Assembly: GCA_006538405.1 (NCBI GenBank)
Contig: BJKQ01000023.1
Location: 62,001 to 126,000, forward strand
Origin: Hansfordia pulvinata
Lineage: Eukaryota > Ascomycota > Sordariomycetes > Xylariales
Length of the DNA stretch: 64,000 bases
Direction: 5' to 3'
Shown: in pieces, positions 1 to 10,842 of the stretch
Numbering within the stretch: position 1 is the first letter of the stretch
Layout: every line of letters starts with the position of its first letter
Made by a program: the position numbers and the translations under genes
The notes under the pieces: model-generated
Database searches by the model: none
Seen by the model: only the letters and a program-made list of their open reading frames with translations
Told to the model about the DNA's origin: nothing

Positions 1-250
1 GACCGGGGCGCTATTCTGAATGCAGGCGAGGGTGGCCAACCCGGCGCCGAGGGTTATTTGACTTCCGAACGGGGCATAGGTACTCGTATATTACTGTCAG
101 GCGAAACGAGACTAATACAACCATTTGGGCTTCAGTCTGTTGGGAGTCAAATTCGTCATCATTAAAGCAATGGCTGACTGATACTGATAGAAGAGCACCG
201 AGGTAACCAATTCATATTTCCCACTCCAAAACACACTGGAATTTCAAGCC

Positions 251-650
251 ATGGATGCCCCAGCCGTCGATCAATCACGTCGCCTAACCGGTTTCGACGA
301 GAAGTCAGATCTCGCACTCGTGCTTCAGGACACCGAACTACGCCTCCTCAACTATGTGCCTAAATAGCCAATGTGCCATTCAAATATAAGGATCAATACC
401 AAGCTCCGTCTAAGCGTTGGGGACATCTATCAAGCGGAGAAGAATTCGTCATCTTGAATGGAACGAAATCTCGCCTCGAAGGCAATCTTTTAGATGGCAT
501 GCGGTACCTCCGCCGCCTATCTGGGTTTGTGTCTATGGGAATTGATGCAATCTGCATCAATCAAGATGACATGCCAGATGATAATTGCGAGCTCAGAACA
601 GTTTGAGAACATGCCTAATCCTCTATATAGAATCTCCCGCTGTATCCTCT
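251..650 (+). pseudogene. HET (heterokaryon incompatibility) domain remnant
   Basis: An ATG at 251 in good context (gccATGG) opens a frame that stops at 365-367. The neighbouring frame from 373 to 606 then carries the HET signature: an ING-type strand (FVILNGTKSRLEGNLLDGM) followed by IDAICINQDD, the hallmark motif of the domain. The frame closes at 604-606, and recognisable sequence fades by about 650. Intact HET proteins run to several hundred residues and trigger cell death after fusion of incompatible hyphae. Here only about 80 residues of the N-terminal half of the domain survive, in a shifted frame and with no continuation, so this is a relic. It lies next to, and on the opposite strand from, copy A of a duplicated locus. 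Confidence 0.75.
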
Positions 651-2660
651 TTTGTGATGAACGGGTGCTCTGCCTCGAGCTGAGATAACCGCAGAATCCA
701 GAGGATCTTCCTGCTGTCCCAAAGCATCATACCGCTCATCATCACGTCAGTCAAAGAGTACGGCGCCTGGATTGTAGCACTTAGCTGGATGAGCAGGTAG
801 CCGGAATATATGTGAATCCCGACATGGGGCTCGGGAGGCAGATCTTTTAGCGATGTCCAGCTTACGAGACTCCCTGGGGGCCATACAGACCATAGCTTCT
901 CGCGGCAATTGTCCAAAACCGTCGTAAGGACACCATGACGATCATTATGAGGCGTCGAGAAAGCGCCCTTCTTGGCACAGACACGCGTGTCCACCTGGCT
1001 ATTACCAGTCTTGGAGGTCTCCATGATAGAGGAGGAGGGAAGCGGAAGCAAACAAGAGGGAGTCGGACTGGGCTTGCACCCTCCAAGGCTCAGCATATTG
1101 ACCGGACCGTAGTCGGGGTCTCACACTTTCTTGATGGCCGAGGCAGATGGCATTGACTGTGTCCTAATCACTGCGGCCGTTATGCGGTGAGTCTTCTGAA
1201 AGTCGTGGACGACAATGTTTGGAAAGGACGAGAGATGCTTGACGAATGAGTGCATGTCAAGGCAGGACCTGTCCGCGTTCCATTCTTGGGGGATGAGAAT
1301 AGGCACTTTCGGGCTTACCCTTTTCAGTATTTGCCTCGCTGCCTCTGTCGAGCATATCACAAATTCACCATATGAAAAGGTTTGCTTGGACAAGTAGCAG
1401 GGTGCCGAGATTGGAGATCCCACATAGCATCGCTTCAAAATCTCCAGGTACGCAGGTGCCTCCCGTCTTAGGCGGGATCGGTCCGAGGCATGGCAGAGAA
1501 GAGCTTGTAGGTCGCTGCACGCCGTGAGTCTGGCAGCGCGTGCCCTTTGGCAGCACACCTATACCAGATCGAACCATTGGCTGCAGGCAGGACAGTTCAA
1601 GCTGTGCGCCTTCGTCCGACTGCACAGGATCACTTCTCTACAGTGAGCTTCGCCGTGCGGCAGCTTGATGTATTTCTTCAGAGCGTTGCTCCTGGCGAAT
1701 GAGACCTTGCAAAGATGGCACTACCGTCCGGAACTCGATCGGCTGCACTGGTGGCATTTTATTCGCATGCGACCTCGGAGCAATAGCTGCACCACGTATG
1801 TAGCTGTCCTTGATGTCGACGGATGGAATTATGGCTGAAGTTATGCCCACAGGTAGGGCACTGCTGAGCCTTCACCTTATAGCTACGAGTTATAGCTACG
1901 AGGGTGCGGAGATGGCTGCGTAGACCTAAGTTCCGGGAGTTCACGAACATGTTAGGGCGAGCATACGTAGCTTTGTAACGATCCATGCGCGGAGTGGCTA
2001 AGCTAGCCTGGGATTTGATTAACCCGTACGTAGCAGTAGATTGGATTGGCTGCTACGCGGGTCGGAACTTGGCACTACAGATCTATGCACGGTAATAACC
2101 CTAAGCACATCGACCCTGCTCGGACTTTGCACCAGCCATGCACTAAGGCTGTCTCGTCGCGCTGGCCATCGCCCTGTAATCATTGCCCGCATGACACTAG
2201 TGCGTGATTGATAGTGCTTGATAGTATGCCCCTATGTAGGGACTGCGGAATCAAATGAGTAGCATCTGAGAAACAAGAGGGGAATGTAAAGAGTGACGAC
2301 AGAGCGATGGCAACGACCGTCATGAGCGTTGAACAAGAGCAAGCGCAAAACCTTGCGGCTGGACAAACAGATGCATCAGATTTGACCAGCAGATGGCAGC
2401 AGCAAAAACAAACTCGCACGACGACAGGCATGAGCTGCTAGCCCTGGAACTCTGATTTTGGCTGCTTGAGACCATTCGATTGACCTGCCGGTTCCTATCT
2501 TGAAACCGCCGACCATGGGACCCCCTTGGTACTCTCAGGTGTCTGCGACGATGAGCCTTTCTTGGTTCGTGATGGATTATGTCCTGATTTAGACTCTCCG
2601 TTAGACTTCGACATAGATACCCGTTTGACATCTTCCCACCCGACTCCGGCAGTCGAGAAA
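620..2660 (-). pseudogene. Degenerate C2H2 / JmjC-like locus, copy A
   Basis: Read on the minus strand, this stretch holds four blocks in order: a charged N-terminal block (2640-2320), a single C2H2-like finger (QCPTCGHNFSHNSIRRHQGQ) at about 1870-1760, a conserved middle block (ICSTEAARQILKR, then VPILIPQEWNADRS) at 1450-1130, and a C-terminal block at 1000-620 with LSATIQAPYSLTDVMMSGM. The last block resembles the 'tIHaPYsLTDvlMtG' end of fungal JmjC (cupin) domains, preceded by a KLWSVWPPG strand; in this copy the metal-binding His is read as Gln. The blocks are in different frames with stops between, so the locus is not translatable as one protein. All four blocks recur in the same order on the plus strand at 53.99-55.88 kb. 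The JmjC label is an inference from motif shape; the duplication is seen directly. Confidence 0.6.
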
Positions 2661-2879
2661 CTGCTTGCGCAGAGCCGCGACCTGCGTACGGCGTCGTCGA
2701 TATTTAGCTCTGCGATGCGATCGACAGTTTATTTCCATCAAGCTGGGGTAGTTGTCGAGTTTCGAGCTGCAAATCGAGTAATGGAGTCATGTATAAGCTC
2801 CTTGTCTTACGATGACAAATACGAAATTGAAGATTTTGAAAAAAGAAAAAAAAAAAGTAAGAACAGAACAAAAGTAAGA
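2661..2879. other. Spacer with A-rich run
   Basis: No gene is seen between the copy A locus and the next remnant. An A-rich run (about 2835-2860) sits just before the remnant. The plus-strand open frame over 2526-2885 is the antisense of copy A followed by low-complexity sequence. Confidence 0.4.
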
Positions 2880-3560
2880 CTATAAGTTACCTATCTTCCA
2901 GTTCGCCGTCGCCTTCGACCAGCGTATGGTATTTGTGGACGGAGTGGGGCTGATCCATTTCAGTGCTGCGATCACTCCGCAATACATCCTGGCTGTCCAT
3001 CGCAGCAGGGCCGACATGAGCTGCTTGATCTTCGTCGCGGAAGGGTCTTCATGCAAACGTTGATCTTCCTTATATGTCGCATTATTAGCACTTTCTAAGT
3101 GCCTTGGGGTTTTGGGATATCTTACCCTTCTTAGAACTGGTTCCGGATCCAATTTGATATGTCATTGTAAGCTTCTTTGGTAAGATTCTCGTCCTGCATC
3201 CTTCTTTTTGGAAAGGACGTTTTCGTACTCTTTCTCGATGACATCGTAAGAGTTCGTTCCTTTTCCCAGCTTCTCCCAGAACTCGGTGGAATCTGGTTCC
3301 AGTATCCGGCTTCGCTTGACGCTCCAACTCCTTGCTTCATCTATACGAAATCGATTGCAGCCCAGAAATACGCATGGGCCAGCTGTAAATTTGCTTCAGA
3401 CTGGTCGAAAGCTGCCTTTCTATCCCCATACATTATTTCTGGCTTTTTTTTTAAACCAATGTGATATTTGTGGCTAATGTACTGATCTTGCCAATTATGT
3501 GACTGTCTCTTGTGCCAGAACAATAGGTGCCAACAAAGTGAAGTTGATCTCAACTTTGAC
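2880..3560 (-). pseudogene. Unidentified gene remnant with a recognisable intron
   Basis: On the minus strand a frame runs from about 3553 to 3131 with one TAG at 3341-3343. It is followed by a well-formed intron: donor GTAAGA near 3126, branch-like GTGCTAATAA, and acceptor TATAAG near 3070. Open sequence then continues to about 2890, ending at another donor-like GTAACT. The coding-like sequence is rich in K, R, E and S and I do not recognise it. The stop codon and a frame mismatch across the intron argue that it is dead. The alternative is chance open frames with a chance intron-like string, which is why confidence is low. Confidence 0.25.
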
Positions 3561-4005
3561 TGTTTCTCGTCAACAGCATCTTATACAAATCAGCGGAGGG
3601 ATAATGCAGTGCATGAACGAGAAATATATAATAAGGCTCACAAGGTCGTTGAAGAAGAAAGATTATCTGCGAAAGGCGGAAATTGAAGCATATTAACCTG
3701 TTCTTACGTTCACAATGGGTATTCATCCGTTCTCGTGTCCGTTCGAACGGACTGTATCCCGCCGCATTTAGACATGATCAATTGAGGCATCTGTGTACTT
3801 TTGAGTGCATTAACCATATTTCAAGTAGTGCTAATAAAATGCACAGAATTGGTCTCATTACCTCTACTAAATCCGTCTATGCAGCCAACTGAAGATCTGA
3901 ACGTACCACGCTGAATTTTGAGGTTTCTAGGAGGAGACTTCCTAAGAGGAGATCAATCTGCGTCGTTAATGCTAGAAGAGATGTACGAGTATACATTTCC
4001 AGAGC
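3561..4005. other. AT-rich intergenic stretch
   Basis: Nothing recognisable on either strand; only short open frames without family features. Confidence 0.4.
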
Positions 4006-4840
4006 TCAAGTCAAAGTCGGGATAGGGCGAGCGAAGTCTGGAGGAGATAGAACAAAGACAAAATTACCACCAAACCTATGCCGAATTCGCCACGTAGGTA
4101 GCCCAGGAAATGTCAGATAGATTTCTGCCATCCACCTATAGAGCCAAGGCGATTTGAGTTTAGGTAGACGTGGAGATTCCCCGAACCATTGAACTAGACC
4201 AATGAGATCTGGGCGAACTCCAGAACGCAACTCGGTGAAGCGGTAGGCATTAGAGGTGTCTGTGTCTGGACCAAAAAGGCATGGATCCCGACCCACTGCT
4301 GTATTGGGCACCCTAATCCGAGCACCACTTGGCAAGAATGAACCATCAGCGAGAGTGAGATTCTGGGCAAGCACCCTGACGATCTTTGCTGGCCCCCCTG
4401 AATTCAGTCGCCTGGACTCCCTCATGACCGAATCCACAATTTTGAGCTGAAACAGCGTCTGCGGGGTGATACTGTCGCCTGTCGAGGCTATGGCGTCTTC
4501 AGCTTCCTGACGCAGGATTGAAATTACGCCGGGAGCATACGCAGTCAAGTCGTAGAGGCTTTGAAAGATGATTGTCAGACGCGGGCTGCTTCGCTTAGTT
4601 GGGAAAGCCAAAATAGACTTACATGTAAAGTGGCATTTCAGTTGACGTATGTATTTCAGCCCAATCTAGAACGAGCTGCTCGGTGACGATATCTTCGTCT
4701 TTCGTCACACCTTACCTCGCTCCTTCATTGAGCATCCACTACAAAGCGTCGTCTGCCGGTACTTCCTTGTTGCCCTTCTTCAAGCAACTTCTTCTCTCTT
4801 AAATCACAGGCAAAAGCAAGTTATACGCTGGACGCCTGCG
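4006..4840 (-). pseudogene. Cytochrome P450 remnant lacking the haem-binding loop
   Basis: Minus-strand sequence from about 4835 reads like the distal half of a fungal P450. It holds an I-helix-like segment (EIHTSTEM near 4650), then a donor GTAAGT at about 4620, then ALYD-type helix text (SLYDLTAYAPGVISILRQE), the K-helix ExxR motif (VMRESRRL) and the following strand LADGSFLPSGARIRVPN. After the PERF-like region (AYRFTELRSG) the sequence goes straight to WFGESPRLPK: the FxxGxxxCxGR loop holding the haem-ligand Cys is absent, although distal tail-like residues follow. A stop lies in the I-helix-proximal part, and the intron would be only about 29 bp. Without the Cys loop the product could not bind haem. 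The family call is firm; the subfamily is not assignable. Confidence 0.75.
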
Positions 4841-6623
4841 ATCCCGAAGTCTCCGCATCTCAGGGATGAGATATTGGCAGATTGGTCTGACTAACTGTGA
4901 TGGTAATGAGTGCCAGCTTGATGACGTCGCAAGGACTCGGCTACGAGGTTGTTGTGATCTTTAACGTGGTGACAGTACTGAGCACAAAATCACTTGACTT
5001 ACGACACGCTGGGTAATATTTAAGTGTGGCACTGGCACGAAGGAGTTCGACGATGAAATTGATGCTGGCATCTAGGTACTCCTCGCGACGGCACAATTAT
5101 GAGTCTAGGAAAACACTGCCACAAACCATGGCTACGACCCGCAGAAACTTGGGACTCGGTTGCAGGCATGTCCGACCTGGGTCGAGATTGAATGTTTCCG
5201 AGATGGCATGGGCAGGCTCGCTTGGCATCTGGTCATTGTGTCGCGGTAAAAGATTCGTAAATTGAGATTTCACCAGGTGTGCAAATAAGCGGTTGCTTAA
5301 GGAGAACCAAGTGTATCTAGATTACAATCTCTGCAGTTTTTTCCATTCTTTGTTCTGCTTTTGGTAATGAATGGAGCAAAATTTGAGCATGGAAAGACGC
5401 ACCTGCTCGATGGCAAGCCAGTGAATCACTGTCGTGTCTGGCTTCAGTCGCAGCTCGTCAAGATAGCGCCTGGGCAGCACGAGGCAGTGGCCCTTGTCGC
5501 CAATAATTCGGAATATGGTGTTCTTGAACTAAAGGAAAGCACTCCTGTCAATAACTCGGATCGAACAACGGAGAGCAAGATGATCTACTTTCTAATCTCC
5601 GTGATTGCACAACATGGGGGCGTTCTTGAAGAAGTGCTCTTGCTGCTCGGCCGGAAAGCCTGCTTCGATGCCGCATCATGGAAACCGTGCTATCTGAATG
5701 TCTCTTCGTCGACATACAGCGAAATGAAGAGCGCTGGCCACAGCTATGAGGACAATCGCAGCCAAAGTGCCGGAAGGCTGCTGGGAGAAACGAGAGCGAA
5801 TGATGCACTGCATGCTGTGATAAGTAGGAGCCAAGAGTATCGAGCCGAACAAAATTCTAGCCAATTATCAGCTTAAAGCGACGGCGATCCTGATGCATAA
5901 GTACTGCACACTTCGCCGGCTCACTTCAATCTGAATGGAGACAGCGAAGCGGATGGTTGTTGAGGAGGAAGATTCATGTAGTCATTTGGAATTGAAATAG
6001 GACTGGAATAGAGGCGGACCTAGATACGTAGATCTTTGTTAGCTCCAGGCATCGGTCGTGACGAGGTAGCGCGGTCTTTTGCCCCATAACTGTATGAGTT
6101 GCTCAAGTGTCCAAAGCAGAATCACGTGAAGCCCCATTCTACAGCCTACCACGCTCCTCTATGGTGGGGCTTAGCCTCAGGCACGTTAGTGCTCAGTATC
6201 AGTGCGGCCACGATCAGCTATCACATCAGCTTTTAAGGAGTCCGAGGCACTGATTCCTGAAAAGCTTTCACGAGTAAGCGGCTGATGCAGAATGAGTAAG
6301 CCGAAAAGTGACAAAACGGGTATAGCACTGCCTTGGCGTCTACCGTATCCTTCTGGCTCGTTGTGTTGATTTACGTGTAGTGACTGATTAGCTATTGAGA
6401 CTCGATCATAGTGTACCACACAGCAGGGAGAGCTCTCTTCTCCCACCATGTCAGCTGGATCTCTGCACAAGTCTGCCCGCCAAGAACGCCTCATGGGTGT
6501 CATCTAGAGTCCCGATACACACCAGTCCCAGATTTTTGCGTAAGACCGGCTTCAACTGGTTAGCCTCTGTCATGTCCTCTCCCTTCACCAACGCAAGGGA
6601 TCCTCATACCCAGTCCGAATGGG
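4841..6623. other. Intergenic stretch without a supported gene
   Basis: The largest open frame here (5361-5876, plus) starts with TTG and resembles no family I know. Its antisense has short hydrophobic runs that could be a decayed membrane protein, but nothing diagnostic. I see no RNA gene. Confidence 0.4.
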
Positions 6624-6845
6624 ATGAAAAAGGGAAATATACGAGCCTTCTCCTCCAATTTGTCCGGACGCATCTTCCCATACCTCAGTTTCATTCAAAA
6701 CTCTTGTGAAGGTTGTCACACGATCCGCAACTCTTTGCGAACGCATCGATTTCATTGCCATGGTTGCATGCTGTCATTTGCGATAAAGCATGACCTTAAG
6801 AGGCACAGTCTGGTACATAATCCAACCAAGCAAATTCAAGTTTAA
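6624..6845 (+). pseudogene. C2H2 zinc-finger protein fragment
   Basis: A short plus-strand frame ends with a well-formed finger, CHGCMLSFAIKHDLKRHSLVH (a C-x2-C-x12-H-x3-H pattern), followed by a linker-like NPTK and a stop at 6843-6845. The residues before it (CEGCHTIRNSLRTHRF) look like a degraded preceding finger. Intact fungal C2H2 factors have two or more fingers and long flanks; only one finger survives here, so I call it a fragment. Product and target are unknown. Confidence 0.45.
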
Positions 6846-7699
6846 TGCTTCTGGCGATGTATTGTTGCGAAAAGACGCTTCGAAAGCAAGTTCTAGTGCC
6901 AAGAGTCGGCATTGAGATTGTATTCAATTGATTGCAGTGTCATTAAGTCACCAAGGGCTGCGAGCAAGGATCCAACGACGGCAAGCCAACTCGTACCCAG
7001 CCCCAATCCACAGATGCATACCACTCGCCAAAAGCTGACTTGATTTGCACCGGATGAGCAAATCTACCGATCTGCCGCACAGAGGAACACATGACTGAAA
7101 GGGCGGATATCGTAGTCAGCTGTCTCTGATGGTTTCTATTTTCTCGCGCGCATGCTTCTGTCCTCAAATGAATCGCGAATATACCCGATGGTGCCCTCTG
7201 TTCTGTATCCAGGCCGCCGACAAGTTAAAGACTTGTCTTTGTTCCACGCGATGTTTCATGTATGGAGGCCAAGAATTCATTGAGTTGAAACAAGGTGTGG
7301 TTTGACTGAAAATTGGTCTAGGAATGAGAAGAGAAAGCCTTGGACCTGGGGCACTGGGCAGGGGGAAACATACTAAGTTGCGTGCAATTATAATACTATG
7401 AAATTTTGAGCTGAGAGGTGATTGATGATGACAAATAAGCCCACTGGACAATCAGCGGCGATAAGAAGACAACGAATAGGGTATTGATTTTGTTTTATGA
7501 GGAGATATTACGATGACCATATAACGATCCAGGTAACTAAAACGGGTGAAGGTCAAGTTTAACAAATTGATTTTCTTTTCGCACTTAGTTTTGCTCCTGG
7601 TATTCCTTGACCTTTGAAAATAGCCTAATTGCAATATGCCTTTTAGCACCAATTGCCTGTAAGACCATCTACATCTCCGCGATATTTGCGAAGAAAGGG
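6846..7699. other. Intergenic stretch without a supported gene
   Basis: Short frames only, AT-rich towards 7400-7650. No family features on either strand. Confidence 0.4.
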
Positions 7700-8325
7700 A
7701 GTTTGGGTAGCTGTGAAAAGAATTTTGCCGTTAGCCTGACTATCTGTTTCGATGATGGGTTTTATGTCTCGCCGTTACTCGATAGGGTCCTATATGGACG
7801 AATTGACGTGACACACCAGTACTGGGATCTTAGCCGGGCTCCTTGAGCTCTTCATACAACCGCAGCTGGAGATATAGGAAGAGAAGCTGGTGCAGCTGTT
7901 CCGTACTCCTGGTGTCGCACGGGATCATGTCTCCCTCTACCTGCCAGGATGACCATGGCCAGTTCATCGTAAACTGTCTCGAAAAGGAAAATACCGTCGG
8001 CGCATATCGATACGTCCGAATTGAAATGATAGTCAGGTTTTGTCCTTGGATCAGTAACCATGTTATCATGTTTCCACTACTGAGTGCCAACGCGGAATTG
8101 GAAAGCTTTCAATTCGACTTGACACCGTGTGGGTAATTCTTGAAGGGTCGATACGAGGTTTTCAAAGGTGAAGAGGATAATTATCATTTTGTCAGGACTA
8201 TGCGTGCATTGTACCAGAATGAAAAGATCAGGGCTTTCCAAGAGAATAGTGGCTTGAAGAACGTAGGCCGCGCCAATGAGAATGAAAAAAGCCATGAGGA
8301 ATCCGCAAACACAACGGTAACTTGA
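7700..8325 (+). pseudogene. Family U, degenerate copy (C-terminal exon)
   Basis: This is a broken copy of the second exon of the intact gene at 22165-23476. Matching blocks in order: LTICFDDGFYV (intact: LAIYCQDGIYV), IDVTHQYWD (intact: IDETHDYWD), GQFIVNCLEKENT (intact: GHFILNFLEREKT), FPLLSANAELESFQFDLTP (intact: FRLLSAYEELKRFDIDVTP) and TMRALYQNEKIRAFQENSG (intact: TIRGLYHDDKIRALRKKHG). The blocks fall in different frames, with a TGA after DLSRAP near 7846, so the copy is dead. Orientation is the same as the intact gene, about 14 kb away. No counterpart of the first exon is seen upstream. Confidence 0.8.
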
Positions 8326-9289
8326 TAATGTTTACTGCAAGGACCCAATTACCCTTTCTCTTTAGTAGCAGGGAAAGGATTAAGTATGCGCATCAGCTAT
8401 AACAGGCTGCTATCAATCATTTGATGCTTTCATGACTTGCTCGCTTTGGATTTAAAAAATCTTCGATACGAACCAGGCGTCAAGGAAAGAACCGACTTCG
8501 ACAGTAGGGAATAGTACGTCACGCGAAGTGGATGAATTATTCAAGTACCGCGCCACATTAAAGGTCTCGACAACGCGGTCCTGTTGTCGTCTCGGGATGA
8601 ATATAGTCCTATTTACCATTATGCAGGCCAAATCTAAGGAAGCTGGACATCCATGGCACTTCAGGCAAGACAACCGGTTCATTACGATGCGTGACCTCGC
8701 GGGGCCCCGTTGCTTCGTGCGATCCGGGAACTGCAATGAATCAATTACAGCAGCTGGGCCTTGAATTCGGACCTGGCCTCGAATTCGTGTACAAGCACTA
8801 CCGGTGGCCACGAAAATGATGGGGTGTATGCAGCTTGTCGTTTCGGTTTCGGAGTAGGGTCGGACTCGAACGCTTCTCCGCAGCGGAACTTGGAAGATCC
8901 TTCCTTCTAAGTAACACAGTCGAATGGTCGAATCTTAGTGTGTCGCATCACGCGCCAATGAATTATTGAAGTGCGGGACATGCATGTGAAAGTTCTATTA
9001 GTAATTCAATTCGACGCTTTCGACACAGGACGAAATGAAGTGCTACATATCCATCGCCATAGCTGGGACCGCACTAGCATGGTCCCCGAGAATGGTCCCC
9101 GATTACAGGCCCTGGGTCGAGGCCGCGATTCTTGTTTCGTCTGAGGTAACGTGCGCAAAAATGGCGCAGAGCGATGCAACGCTTCAGCGGGACATCTCTA
9201 GAATACGCTGTATGGGTCGCCACTCACCTAGCTGTGTCCATTAGTAGCCTACAAACTACACCGCAATTATTACCACTTGTGCAAGAGGC
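8326..9289. other. Intergenic stretch without a supported gene
   Basis: Short frames only. A 69-codon ATG frame at 9035-9244 starts with a weakly signal-like N-terminus, but it is too short and featureless to call. Confidence 0.35.
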
Positions 9290-9505
9290 CTGGTGAGCAT
9301 GCGGAAGTCTGCACCCCTGCGGATGATAAACAGTAGCTCCGAGAACAAGTCGCTCCAAAATGTTCATCCATCCAACACAGCAGGCAAGAGCTTCCCTACG
9401 CATAAGTCAGCCTTTCACGAGAAGTGGCCCGAGCATGCCGCCGGCACCATGGAAGCGTGTGGAATTTGAAATGTCGGTAAAGTCGCAAAAGTCGAGGCTG
9501 TAGCC
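9290..9505. repeat. Dispersed repeat, short diverged fragment
   Basis: About 200 bp that matches the middle of the repeat at 24.13-25.22 kb and 47.30-48.43 kb. Shared landmarks are the 'cggaag..tgcaccc' block near 9301-9320 and the 'tggcccgaacatt.cg..ggcgccat' block near 9425-9450 (here gtggcccgagcatgccgcc), then 'gt.agtaaagtc' near 9475. Divergence is clearly higher than between the two long copies. Confidence 0.5.
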
Positions 9506-10332
9506 CGAGCATATGGGTGCTCAAGCCAGCGGCTCAAGTCACATGGACAGTACCAGTAGTGAGAGCAAAAAGGGCGAGTCCCTCTTCGCCTCTGGAAACA
9601 GTGTCTGTGGCGAGCTTCAAAAACATGATGCACGCAGTCGCGACCCTCCGACCCAGCCAGGACGCCGCGCATTTTCCTTTGCAACGATACTGAGGTAAGC
9701 CATTATATGTGTTTCTCAGTGGCAGGCTGCAGTGTGTAGTGCGTGGATATGAGCTGTCCATTCAAAAAAGGAATTCGACACGGTCAGGGTTTGCTTGAGG
9801 CTGGAACAATGCCACAACTCTAGCGAAGAACTCGATGCACTACCCTAAGGGTTATCTTATTGCATACCCCAGATGGCGGATGATATTGCCGCAAGGGGAG
9901 CTTCTGAGTGTACGCCCCTGACTTTATGACATCAACCCTTGCATTCAGGTCCCCGGCGGCGACATGGCATAACAGGGACAGTCGCCGACTATGGTACATA
10001 CGCGTCCCCGAGCGGCGAGAGGTCATAGCGTTGGAAGCCGTCGACCATGTTATTTATAGACGCTCATGTTATGAACATATTCATGTATGCATGTTTAATC
10101 AATTATCTTATGAAGGCGGTACAAAGTAGCCGAGATTGTATTAGAAAATAAATGGCACATACATCCTTCTCCTGTGCGAATTAGCTCTTTGCGCACTCTT
10201 AGACCTAAAAGCCCTCACACAATCACTTTCCAGCTTCTTATCTCGAGCTTCTTTATACTCTTTCATCCCTTCCCCCTGACGCAATCGTCAACAGCTGAAA
10301 CTTGGAAAATAAGAGCCGTGGTCACAAAGACA
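9506..10332. other. Spacer and likely promoter of the secreted-protein gene
   Basis: No gene is supported in 9506-10150. From about 10160 the plus strand becomes rich in C and T (ttcatcccttccccctgac), as is common upstream of fungal transcription starts, just before the gene at 10333. Confidence 0.4.
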
Positions 10333-10842
10333 ATGCATGCTAAAGGCCTTTTCGCGGCCTTCCACGTGCTCGTTGCGTTCAACACAGTTCTTGCAGAGAA
10401 CTTGGCTGTCGGTCGCTTAAAGCCAAGACAGGTCCCAGGCGGAGACAAGCTGCGTGAAGCCATCAAGGAGCGTATGCTGGTCGAAGACAACGAATCCCTG
10501 TTTAACTCCGGGGTGGATTGGGGCGCAGTCGAAGACCTCCCGAATCAGCGCGAAGAGCTAGAGATGTATGGCACGCTTGTTGCATCGATGGCCGAGGATT
10601 TTGAGAAGTGGGACTGGGTCGCCCAAACGAAGTATTCGGATTACTTCGAACAGAAAAGCCGCGCTTATGCCGAGCTGACAACCGGTGTAGCATATGTTGT
10701 TCTACCCCCAGGAAACGGGAAACAATGGGAAAAAGGGTCATACTGGAATCTTTACGAGTGGCCGTACCTGCAACGCGACGACGTCGTGGTGTACCGCCTT
10801 AGTTTAGAGGACAGGAAATACAAGGAGAAGATATGGCCATAA
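10333..10842 (+). CDS. Small secreted protein without cysteines, unknown function
   Basis: Single-exon frame of 169 residues. I place the start at the ATG at 10333 (gacaATGC) because it begins a textbook signal peptide, MHAKGLFAAFHVLVAFNTVLA, with cleavage expected after VLA. The frame is open further upstream to 10174, but those residues are low-complexity promoter-like text. A KPR site at about residues 30-32 could be cut by a Kex2-type protease. The mature part is acidic and rich in W and Y (WDWVAQTKYSDYF, SYWNLYEWPYL) and has no cysteine, unlike most disulphide-stabilised effectors. I recognise no family. A secreted effector or toxin-like role is possible but unsupported. Neighbours give no operon-like clue. 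Confidence 0.7.
   Translation: MHAKGLFAAFHVLVAFNTVLAENLAVGRLKPRQVPGGDKLREAIKERMLVEDNESLFNSGVDWGAVEDLPNQREELEMYGTLVASMAEDFEKWDWVAQTKYSDYFEQKSRAYAELTTGVAYVVLPPGNGKQWEKGSYWNLYEWPYLQRDDVVVYRLSLEDRKYKEKIWP

Noticed and set aside
5361..5876. 171-codon plus-strand open frame
   Set aside because: Starts with TTG, has no domain or signal, and its antisense is equally open; composition does not look coding.
9035..9244. 69-codon ATG frame with a signal-like N-terminus (MKCYISIAIAGTALAWSP)
   Set aside because: Hydrophobic core is too short, cysteines are scattered without pattern, and there is no promoter-like context; chance is as likely.
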